Source: an uncultured Solobacterium sp. (lineage in GTDB: Bacteria > Bacillota_I > Bacilli_A > Erysipelotrichales > Erysipelotrichaceae). Taken from it: a stretch of 7,082 nt of DNA. The stretch lies in NCBI GenBank assembly GCA_937895985.1, contig CALBKL010000033.1:1-7082 (forward strand). The letters run 5' to 3'. Below the pieces are notes generated by a model. The model did no database searches. It saw nothing but the letters and a program-made list of their open reading frames with translations, and was not told where the DNA came from. Positions 1-5,532 of this stretch are shown piece after piece. Each line of letters starts with the position of its first letter. Position 1 is the first letter of the stretch. The translations under genes and the position numbers were made by a program.

Positions 1-51
1 CTGCCTTTACAGGTCGTTTATAACGAACTGAAAAACAGTACTGATTATTGA
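1..51 (+). CDS. Possible 3' end of an upstream gene (partial)
   Basis: Frame 1 is open from the window edge to a TGA at 49-51 and reads LPLQVVYNELKNSTDY. The other two forward frames hit stops within the first 30 bases. The peptide has ordinary protein composition, and its Leu-Pro-x-x-Val-Val pattern would be compatible with the tail of a LacI-type regulator, but 16 residues are far too few to assign a family. An open run this short could be chance. The start and the rest of the gene lie outside the window. Confidence 0.4.
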   Translation: MPLQVVYNELKNSTDY

Positions 52-75
52 TTTTTAGGTGTAGTTTGTTATTAT
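48..75 (+). promoter_or_regulatory. Candidate promoter of the tRNA-Thr gene
   Basis: TTGATT (48-53) resembles a sigma-A -35 box. TATTAT (70-75), 16 bases downstream, resembles a -10 box, with TTATAT at 72-77 as an overlapping alternative at 18-base spacing. Transcription would start near 82, a few bases before the mature tRNA 5' end at 87, which suits a short-leader tRNA precursor. The -35 box overlaps the stop codon of the possible upstream gene. Motif match only. Confidence 0.5.
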
Positions 76-86
76 ATAAAGGCTAT

Positions 87-157
87 GCCGCTTTAGTATA
101 GTGGTAATACGCATCCATGGTAAGGATGAACGAGCAGTTCAATTCTGCTAAGCGGCA
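87..157 (+). tRNA. tRNA-Thr, anticodon GGU
   Basis: The full cloverleaf can be folded by hand. The acceptor stem GCCGCTT (87-93) pairs with AAGCGGC (150-156) and A157 is the discriminator. The D stem GTAT/ATAC (96-99, 107-110) encloses a loop with GG at 103-104. The anticodon stem CATCC/GGATG (112-116, 124-128) encloses ATGGTAA, giving anticodon GGT at 119-121. The T stem AGCAG/CTGCT (133-137, 145-149) encloses TTCAATT. G1-C72, C2-G71 and G35-U36 agree with known threonine identity elements. It should read ACC and ACU codons. The gene is compact at 71 nt, with a 7-nt D loop and a 4-nt variable loop (129-132). The 3' CCA is not encoded (CTT follows), so it must be added after transcription. 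The residue at position 48 is G rather than the usual C. It stands alone, between its own promoter and terminator. Confidence 0.95.
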
Positions 158-169
158 CTTTATAGAGAT

Positions 170-201
170 AAAGCCTTATTTTAAAGGCTTTTTCTTTTTT
201 T
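170..201 (+). terminator. Rho-independent terminator after tRNA-Thr
   Basis: AAAGCCTT (170-177) pairs perfectly with AAGGCTTT (184-191) around a 6-base AT loop, and a T-rich run interrupted by one C continues to 201. This is a standard intrinsic terminator and makes the tRNA a single-gene transcription unit. Confidence 0.85.
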
Positions 202-263
202 GTGGCCTACAATTGGCACCATTTAAAAAGCATTTTTCATAAAGCTGATTTATTAGGAAGAAA

Positions 264-292
264 ATGACATGTATATATTTAGGTAGTACAAT
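264..292 (+). promoter_or_regulatory. Candidate sigma-A promoter of the small gene at 343
   Basis: ATGACA (264-269) and TACAAT (287-292) each match the sigma-A consensus at 5 of 6 bases and are separated by exactly 17 bases. Transcription would start near 299, giving a leader of about 43 nt before the ATG at 343. This is the best-formed promoter upstream of nrdA, so it could also feed nrdAB if transcription reads through the 508-743 region. Confidence 0.55.
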
Positions 293-342
293 GAAATAAC
301 AGTTGATGACAATAAACTAAATGTATAAAGGGGGATGATTAC

Positions 343-507
343 ATGAGACTGATATATCCTGAAGAAATAAAAAAGTTAAAATCAATCTATGAGCCATATA
401 TGATTGGAGCGAAATTAAAAGATGACGCTCCTATCGAAGCTGTTGAGGCAGCTGAAAAGTTCAAAGAGTGGGTTAATGAACAATATCGATTAGTAGGTAT
501 GGAATAA
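343..507 (+). CDS. Uncharacterised 54-residue small protein
   Basis: The ATG at 343 is preceded by a strong purine-rich site (AAGGGGG, 328-334) at 8-base spacing, and the frame closes at TAA 505-507. The nearby ATG at 335 is followed by a stop after two codons and is ruled out. I do not recognise the family. The protein is soluble-looking and highly charged, with no Cys, no membrane segment and no signal peptide. It appears to be two amphipathic helices (about residues 6-19 and 31-50) joined by a loop containing LKDDAP. Tyr, Phe and Trp residues are placed as if to pack a small helical hairpin (EKFKEW at 38-43). It has its own promoter-like sequence and lies between tRNA-Thr and nrdA. A weak GAGA-capped hairpin follows directly. 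Codon use resembles the neighbours. That it is a real gene is well supported by start, ribosome binding site and composition. Any role, including a link to nucleotide reduction, is unknown. Confidence 0.72.
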   Translation: MRLIYPEEIKKLKSIYEPYMIGAKLKDDAPIEAVEAAEKFKEWVNEQYRLVGME

Positions 508-743
508 TATATCAATGAGAATTGATTGGTTTTAGTAATTTAAATAAATGATATGCAAAGTTTTCAAGCTTTAAAAATGAAAAAGTGAGAATGATTTCAG
601 AGAATAAAAATGGTGATTTTCACGATTTAAAATAAGGGGGTTTTTACGTAAGGAATTCTGGGAAAAAGTTGGGCATTCAGATAGAAAAATAATTCTTTTT
701 TTATTATGCTATTGAAAGATAAAATTCAGTGGAGGTAAAAGTT
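508..743 (+). other. AT-rich leader/intergenic region before nrdA with inverted repeats
   Basis: This 236-base stretch has no convincing gene. It holds: (1) a perfect repeat ATCAAT-GAGA-ATTGAT (511-526), a hairpin with a GNRA-type loop just after the small gene; (2) TTTTCA (561-566) with TGAAAA (578-583); (3) a near-symmetric repeat at 608-628, with arms AAAT and GTGA mirrored around TTT and a G-G mismatch; (4) a longer possible hairpin at 650-698 followed by a T run to 702. For the nrdA promoter, TATTAT (702-707) is the closest -10 candidate, but no good -35 box lies at the right distance. TGC-TATTGA (707-715) could instead act as a weak extended -10. I see no NrdR-box palindrome and no riboswitch I can name. 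How nrdAB is switched on is therefore unresolved. Confidence 0.45.
511..526 (+). repeat. Inverted repeat with GAGA loop after the small gene
   Basis: ATCAAT and ATTGAT are perfect 6-base complements separated by GAGA, a GNRA-type tetraloop, beginning 3 bases after the stop codon at 507. The stem is AT-rich and only a broken T run (GGTTTTAG) follows. It is at best a weak terminator or an mRNA 3'-end stabilising hairpin, or alternatively an operator. Confidence 0.4.
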
Positions 744-3257
744 GTGGATAGGATAGTAAAACGTAATGGACAAGTTGTTCCATATGATGGAACTAAGATT
801 GTTTTAGCGATAGAAAAATCGTTCCTTAGCGTAAAAGAGAGTGTTGATCAAGCATATCTTTCTGACTTATTAGAGCAGATTGAAGCGCAATTTGACGGCC
901 GTCAAGAAGTTGATGTTGAAGAAATTCAAGATACTGTTGAAAAGATCTTGATGAAGAACGAAAAGTATAATGTCGCAAAGAGTTATATCTTATACCGTGA
1001 AAAGCGTACACAAATGCGTAATGATCGACTTGAGTTGGTAAAACTCATCGGTGATGAAGAGTTGGAAGATGTTTTGGTTGATATCCAGAAGGCTTATCCA
1101 GACTATGACTTAAAGAGATTGTTTGAGAAGTTCTCAACAATGTCTAAAGAAGGTCAATCTCTAAAAGATAGAATTGCTTTATTAACAAGAAGTTCTGCTG
1201 AACTTACAACGAAAGAAGAACCAAACTGGGAGAGAATTGCTGGACGTTTGCTCAGTTACAGTATTGCTTGTGATCTAAAAGCTACTGAAGAAAAACTTGG
1301 TCTAACAAGCTTCTACCATAAGATCTCCTATATGATCGAACAGGGATTATATGGAGCATATATTTTAGAAAACTATTCTCATAAAGAAGTTGATGAAATC
1401 GCAGCATTAATTGACAATACACGTAATAACTTATTCACTTACAGTGGTTTGGATTTATTATCTCAACGTTATTTGATTCGCAACCACCAACATGTTCTAT
1501 TAGAATCACCCCAGGAAATGTATATTGGCATTGCGATGCATCTAGCGATGAAGGAAACAAATGATCGTATCGGTTGGGTTAAGAAGTTCTACGATATGAT
1601 GAGTTTACATCAGGTAACAATGGCAACTCCTACACAAGCAAATGCGAGAAAGCCATATCATCAGTTATCTAGCTGTTTTATTGATACTGTTCCTGATTCA
1701 TTGGATGGGATCTACCATTCCATTTCTAACTTCGCTGATGTAAGTAAGTTCGGTGGTGGAATGGGTATGTACTTAGGAAAGGTTCGCTCCCGTGGTGGAT
1801 CAATCCGTGGTTTTGAAGGTGCATCTGGTGGTGTTATCCGATGGATTCGTGTCATCAACGATACTGCTGTTGCGGTTGACCAACTTGGTGTAAGAGCAGG
1901 TGCTGTAGCAGTATATCTCGATGTGTGGCATAAAGACTTACCTGAATTCTTGCAGTTACGTACAAATAATGGTGATGACCGTATGAAGGCTCACGACGTA
2001 TTCCCTGCAGTATGCTATCCAGACTTATTCTGGAAGATGGTGAAGGAAGACATGAACCAAGATTGGTATCTTCTTGATCCACATGATGTCCTGATGATTA
2101 AGGGTTATTGCCTTGAAGACTTCTATGGCGAAGAATGGGAAAAGAGATATTGGGAATGTGTACATGACAACCGCATCTCTAAACGTGTTCTTGTATTAAA
2201 GGAAGTTGTACGTTTAATCTTGAAATCTATGGTAGAAACTGGAACTCCATTTGCTTTCTACCGTGATGCGGTTAACCGTGCAAACCCTAATAAGCACAAG
2301 GGTATGATTTATAGTTCTAACCTCTGCACAGAAATTGCACAGAACATGTCTGAAGTAAAGCAGGTTTCTCGTGTTATTCAGACAGAGGATGGCGATGAAG
2401 TTATCGTCACAACAACAAAACCAGGTGATTATGTTGTATGTAACTTGGCTTCATTATGTTTAGGTAATATTAATGTGACAGATCCAAAGGAAATCGAAGA
2501 AGTTACTGCAACTGTAGTGCGTGCTCTCGATAACGTTATCGATCTAAACTTCTATCCATTACCAAATGCAAAGGTAACAAACCATAAGTATCGTTCTATC
2601 GGACTTGGTGTCAGTGGTTACCACCACATGCTTGCAAAGAATCACATCATGTGGGAAAGTGAAGAACACTTGAAGTTCGTAGACGAAGTATTTGAAAATA
2701 TTGCGTATGCGTCTATTAAGGCAAGTAATGCTTTGGCGAAGGAACGCGGAAGTTATCAGTACTTCGAAGGCTCTGAATGGGAAACTGGTGCGTACTTTGA
2801 CCAGCGTGGATATGACTCTGCACGTTGGAAAGAACTTAAGGAAGAAGTACATGCAACAGGTATGCGTAATGCATATGTATTAGCAGTCGCTCCAACAAGT
2901 TCTACATCAATCTTAATCGGTACTTCAGCAGGACTTGACCCAGTTATGAACCGTTTCTTCTTAGAAGAAAAGAAGGGCTCTATCTTACCAAGAACTGCAC
3001 CAGAATTATCTGCAGATACATATTGGTACTACAAGACAGCACATACAATTGACCAGACTTGGTCAGTTAAAGCTGCTGGTATCCGTCAGCGTCATATCGA
3101 CCAAGCACAGAGCTTTAACTTATGGATTACAAATGACTATAAGATGAGTCAGTTATTACAGTTATATGTACTAGCGTATGATTGTGGTGTTAAGACTATC
3201 TATTACACACGTTCCAAGGCCTTAGATCCTGAGGATTGTGAAAGTTGTTCCGCATAG
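744..3257 (+). CDS. nrdA: Ribonucleoside-diphosphate reductase, class I alpha (catalytic) subunit
   Basis: With NrdB it reduces ribonucleoside diphosphates to deoxyribonucleotides for DNA synthesis in the cytoplasm. The chosen start is GTG 744: GGAGG at 731-735 sits 8 bases before it, while the upstream in-frame GTG at 729 overlaps that site. This gives 837 residues. An ATP-cone occupies about residues 3-95 (VKRNGQ near the start), the allosteric activity site. The catalytic barrel shows C311 in SSCFID, NLCTE (N526, C528, E530) and C566 in CNLASL, matching E. coli C225, N437/C439/E441 and C462. Y820-Y821 match the radical-transfer pair Y730-Y731. The tail pair C832/C835 (CESC) would be re-reduced by thioredoxin or glutaredoxin. 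The loop APTSSTS is also present. The protein is longer than E. coli NrdA (761). There is no nrdI or nrdH nearby, which argues for class Ia-like rather than class Ib. It is co-transcribed with nrdB, 16 bases downstream. All key residues are intact. Confidence 0.96.
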   Translation: MDRIVKRNGQVVPYDGTKIVLAIEKSFLSVKESVDQAYLSDLLEQIEAQFDGRQEVDVEEIQDTVEKILMKNEKYNVAKSYILYREKRTQMRNDRLELVKLIGDEELEDVLVDIQKAYPDYDLKRLFEKFSTMSKEGQSLKDRIALLTRSSAELTTKEEPNWERIAGRLLSYSIACDLKATEEKLGLTSFYHKISYMIEQGLYGAYILENYSHKEVDEIAALIDNTRNNLFTYSGLDLLSQRYLIRNHQHVLLESPQEMYIGIAMHLAMKETNDRIGWVKKFYDMMSLHQVTMATPTQANARKPYHQLSSCFIDTVPDSLDGIYHSISNFADVSKFGGGMGMYLGKVRSRGGSIRGFEGASGGVIRWIRVINDTAVAVDQLGVRAGAVAVYLDVWHKDLPEFLQLRTNNGDDRMKAHDVFPAVCYPDLFWKMVKEDMNQDWYLLDPHDVLMIKGYCLEDFYGEEWEKRYWECVHDNRISKRVLVLKEVVRLILKSMVETGTPFAFYRDAVNRANPNKHKGMIYSSNLCTEIAQNMSEVKQVSRVIQTEDGDEVIVTTTKPGDYVVCNLASLCLGNINVTDPKEIEEVTATVVRALDNVIDLNFYPLPNAKVTNHKYRSIGLGVSGYHHMLAKNHIMWESEEHLKFVDEVFENIAYASIKASNALAKERGSYQYFEGSEWETGAYFDQRGYDSARWKELKEEVHATGMRNAYVLAVAPTSSTSILIGTSAGLDPVMNRFFLEEKKGSILPRTAPELSADTYWYYKTAHTIDQTWSVKAAGIRQRHIDQAQSFNLWITNDYKMSQLLQLYVLAYDCGVKTIYYTRSKALDPEDCESCSA

Positions 3258-3273
3258 ACCAGGAGGTAGAAAC

Positions 3274-4323
3274 ATGCAGACAGATCAGATTAATCGTAAA
3301 CCGTTATTCAACCCTGAGGGTGATATTGATGTACGTAATCGTCGTCTTATCAACTTCAATACAACAAATATCAATGACTTCAATAATATGAAGTATAACT
3401 GGGTATCTGATTGGTACCGTCAAGCGATGAATAACTTCTGGGTTCCAGAAGAAATCAACTTGAATCAAGACAAGTCAGACTATCCACGTCTTAGCTTGGC
3501 AGAGAAGACAGCGTACGATAAGATTTTGAGTTTCTTAGTTTACTTAGATTCTCTACAATCTGCTAACTTACCAAACATTTCTCAGTATATTACTGCAAAT
3601 GAAGTTAACTTATGCTTGTCTATCCAGACATTCCAAGAGTGCATTCACTCACAGTCATATAGCTACATGCTAGACTCTATCTGTTCTCCAGAACAGAGAA
3701 ATGATATCCTCTATCAGTGGAAGACCGATGAGCACTTATTAAAGAGAAATGAATTTATTGGTGAACTCTATAATGAGTTCGTTGCCAAGCAAGATAAACA
3801 ATCTTTCTTGAGAGTTTGTATTGCAAACTTTATTCTAGAGGGTGTTTACTTCTACTCTGGATTTATGTTCTTCTATAATCTTGCAAGAAATGGCAAGATG
3901 CCTGGAAGTGTACAGGAAATTCGTTACATCAATCGTGATGAATCAACACACTTATGGTTATTCCGTAATATATTAGTTGAATTACAGAAGGAAGAACCAG
4001 AATTATTTACACCAGAAAATATTCAGATGATTCGCGATATGATGAATACTGGTGTTGAACAAGAAATTGCATGGGGACACTATGTAATTGGTGATGAAAT
4101 TCCAGGCTTAAATAAGCAGATGGTTACTGACTATATCAAGTATCTTGGTAATACACGTTTTGCGACATTAGGTTTTGGTAATCTGTATGAAGAATACGCT
4201 GAGGAACCAGAATCCATGAAGTGGGTAAAACAATACTCAGACGCAAACATGGTAAAGACTGATTTCTTTGAAGCTAGACCATCCGCATATGCTAAGAGTG
4301 GTGCAATTGAAGATGACCTATAA
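3274..4323 (+). CDS. nrdB: Ribonucleoside-diphosphate reductase, class I beta (radical-generating) subunit
   Basis: This subunit houses the dimetal-tyrosyl radical cofactor that starts catalysis in NrdA. ATG 3274 is chosen because AGGAGG (3261-3266) sits 7 bases upstream. Reading the frame from the earlier ATG at 3238 would overlap nrdA and add 12 unrelated residues. The protein has 349 residues, close to the usual family length (E. coli 376). All six metal ligands are visible: D92 (YLDSLQ), E122 and H125 (QECIHSQSY), E189 (ILEGVYFYSG), E223 and H226 (RDESTH). The radical tyrosine is Y129, four residues after H125 as in E. coli (H118/Y122), so this is not a class Ic enzyme lacking the tyrosine. 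The acidic C-terminal tail ending EDDL would be the flexible peptide that docks on NrdA. Whether the metal is Fe or Mn cannot be read from the sequence; the absence of nrdI makes diiron more likely. Oxygen is normally needed to form such a cofactor. Confidence 0.95.
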   Translation: MQTDQINRKPLFNPEGDIDVRNRRLINFNTTNINDFNNMKYNWVSDWYRQAMNNFWVPEEINLNQDKSDYPRLSLAEKTAYDKILSFLVYLDSLQSANLPNISQYITANEVNLCLSIQTFQECIHSQSYSYMLDSICSPEQRNDILYQWKTDEHLLKRNEFIGELYNEFVAKQDKQSFLRVCIANFILEGVYFYSGFMFFYNLARNGKMPGSVQEIRYINRDESTHLWLFRNILVELQKEEPELFTPENIQMIRDMMNTGVEQEIAWGHYVIGDEIPGLNKQMVTDYIKYLGNTRFATLGFGNLYEEYAEEPESMKWVKQYSDANMVKTDFFEARPSAYAKSGAIEDDL

Positions 4324-4335
4324 GGTCATCTTTTT
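4311..4335 (+). terminator. Rho-independent terminator overlapping the end of nrdB
   Basis: AGATGACC (4311-4318) pairs perfectly with GGTCATCT (4324-4331) around loop TATAA, and a T run follows to 4335. The left arm is made of the last sense codons of nrdB and the TAA stop (4321-4323) lies in the loop. It separates the nrdAB transcript from the cdaA operon. The overlap means ribosomes terminating on nrdB would occupy the hairpin. Confidence 0.88.
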
Positions 4336-4370
4336 CTCTTGATGGGGGCTATAGAGAGAATAGTTGTGTG

Positions 4371-4379
4371 TGGTATAAT
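4371..4379 (+). promoter_or_regulatory. Extended -10 promoter of the cdaA-cdaR-glmM operon
   Basis: TGG followed by a consensus TATAAT (4374-4379) forms an extended -10 element. No good -35 box lies 16-18 bases upstream (about 4350-4356), which is acceptable for extended -10 promoters. The start of transcription would be near 4386, leaving a short leader with ribosome binding site AAAGGGG (4393-4399) before ATG 4409. It lies directly after the nrdB terminator, so the c-di-AMP operon has its own transcription start. Confidence 0.65.
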
Positions 4380-4408
4380 AAGAATATATTTGAAAGGGGA
4401 TATGTTTA

Positions 4409-5530
4409 ATGTCAGCCTATAACTTATCATCATTGTGGGACAAGTTTTTAACTTTCAGTACGACAGTTATTGATATAGTAGTAATTTGGATGATTATCTT
4501 AGCCGCACTACGTATTGTTCGTGGTAAGAGCAGTACCATGCAGATATTTAAAGGTATTATCTTTGTTATCATCGTAGATGTACTTGCAAAGGTCATGAAT
4601 CTTAAGACTTTGCAGTTTTTAACAAATATGTTTATTAACTGGGGATTTTTAGCAGTTATAATTATCTTCCAACCAGAAATCCGTACGATTTTGGAAAGAC
4701 TTGGTAAGAGTAGTTTCTTCTCTAGAATGAGTTCACTCAGTGGTAATGAGAAGGAAAAGTTGGTAGATAATATTGTGACTGCAGTACGTTTATTGAGCGC
4801 TGATCAAACGGGTGCGTTGATTTCCATTGAGAAATCTCATCCTTTGGATGATTTTATTGCGACTGGAACGCGTTTGAATTCTGATGTAACAGCAGAGCTT
4901 TTAACTTCAATCTTTGTTACTTCGACGCCACTGCATGATGGAGCAGTTATTATTCAGGGTGATAAGATTGCCTGCGCAAGTGCATACTTTCCACCGACAA
5001 CGGCAGATATTCCATCTCGCTATGGTTCAAGACATCGTGCTGCGATTGGCATTAGTGAAATTACAGATGCGATTACGATTGTTGTATCCGAAGAAACAGG
5101 AAACGTATCCATTGCAGAAGGCGGTAAGTTAACTGCAGTAAATGAACAACAACTGCGTAAATATCTAACACATATCATCATTGGCCAAACTGAGGAAAAT
5201 GGTGAAGATAACGATGACGAAACGATCATTGAAGCAGATGTACATGAACTTCAAACAAAGATGGATGATACACCAGCTGCTAATGAAGAGACAATTCTTG
5301 AAGCAGGTAAGATTACTGCAGAAGAAGTTATTCCAGCTGAACAAAATGATACATCCGCAAATCGTAAACATGCATTAGAGGATGTACATGAAGCAGCGGA
5401 TGCGGCCGCGAAGGCTGCTTCAATCAAACTTCCACATAAGAAGAAGCGTCCAACGCCAAGTTATCCAACACACAATAAAACAAATTATAAACAATCAGAT
5501 ACCTCTGATCATAAGCAAGGAGGTGAATGA
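4409..5530 (+). CDS. cdaA: Diadenylate cyclase CdaA (membrane c-di-AMP synthase) with long C-terminal tail
   Basis: It condenses two ATP into cyclic di-AMP, the second messenger that controls potassium and osmolyte uptake and cell-wall homeostasis in Firmicutes. Three membrane segments lie at about residues 20-37, 46-63 and 70-87, followed by the junction FQPEIR. The DAC (DisA_N) domain spans roughly 100-258, with the catalytic DGA motif at 177-179 (HDGAVI) and RHR at 208-210 (SRHRAAIGIS). Both signature motifs are intact, so activity is expected. The protein has 373 residues, whereas B. subtilis CdaA has about 273. The difference is a tail from about 261 to the end, acidic at first (Glu/Asp/Asn-rich), with an Ala-rich helix near 322-340, then a basic cluster KKKR at 344-347 and a polar end. 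The start has GGGG 9 bases upstream. The ATG at 4402 is out of frame. It is followed 2 bases later by cdaR, which modulates CdaA in known systems, and then glmM, whose product inhibits CdaA in B. subtilis and Listeria. Confidence 0.95.
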   Translation: MSAYNLSSLWDKFLTFSTTVIDIVVIWMIILAALRIVRGKSSTMQIFKGIIFVIIVDVLAKVMNLKTLQFLTNMFINWGFLAVIIIFQPEIRTILERLGKSSFFSRMSSLSGNEKEKLVDNIVTAVRLLSADQTGALISIEKSHPLDDFIATGTRLNSDVTAELLTSIFVTSTPLHDGAVIIQGDKIACASAYFPPTTADIPSRYGSRHRAAIGISEITDAITIVVSEETGNVSIAEGGKLTAVNEQQLRKYLTHIIIGQTEENGEDNDDETIIEADVHELQTKMDDTPAANEETILEAGKITAEEVIPAEQNDTSANRKHALEDVHEAADAAAKAASIKLPHKKKRPTPSYPTHNKTNYKQSDTSDHKQGGE

Positions 5531-5532
5531 TA

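Noticed and set aside
10..30. Hairpin CAG-G-TCGTT-TAT-AACGA-A-CTG as a terminator of the upstream gene
   Set aside because: It has no following T run and lies inside an open frame that continues to the stop at 49-51, so it is more likely coding sequence with chance symmetry.
270..283. NrdR-box-like AT alternation (TGTATATATTTAG) upstream
   Set aside because: It lacks the ACAC/GTGT outer arms of the NrdR consensus, is a single site rather than a spaced pair, and lies in the spacer of the small gene's promoter far from nrdA.
522..550. Promoter TTGATT-N17-TAAATG after the small gene
   Set aside because: The -10 match is poor (3 of 6) and the -35 overlaps the hairpin at 511-526. It is not strong enough to list.
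586..600. Fur/PerR-like box (TGAGAAT-G-ATTTCAG)
   Set aside because: The left half fits a Fur half-site but the right half matches only with a one-base deletion. A similar TGAGAAT at 516-522 has no partner half. AT-rich DNA gives such matches by chance.
591..635. 14-codon reading frame (MISENKNGDFHDLK) as a leader peptide
   Set aside because: There is no ribosome binding site at proper spacing, no codon run suggesting attenuation, and no pairing that would couple it to the downstream fold.
2559..2852. 97-codon antisense frame inside nrdA
   Set aside because: It lies wholly within a well-conserved nrdA region, has no ribosome binding site or promoter, and its composition is that of a complement of coding sequence. 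Other antisense frames at 826-1011, 1855-2082, 5020-5229, 5165-5371, 5811-6059 and 6447-6644 fail for the same reason.
3238..3273. Earlier in-frame ATG for nrdB at 3238
   Set aside because: It would overlap the nrdA end and add 12 residues not typical of NrdB. The AGGAGG at 3261-3266 clearly serves ATG 3274.
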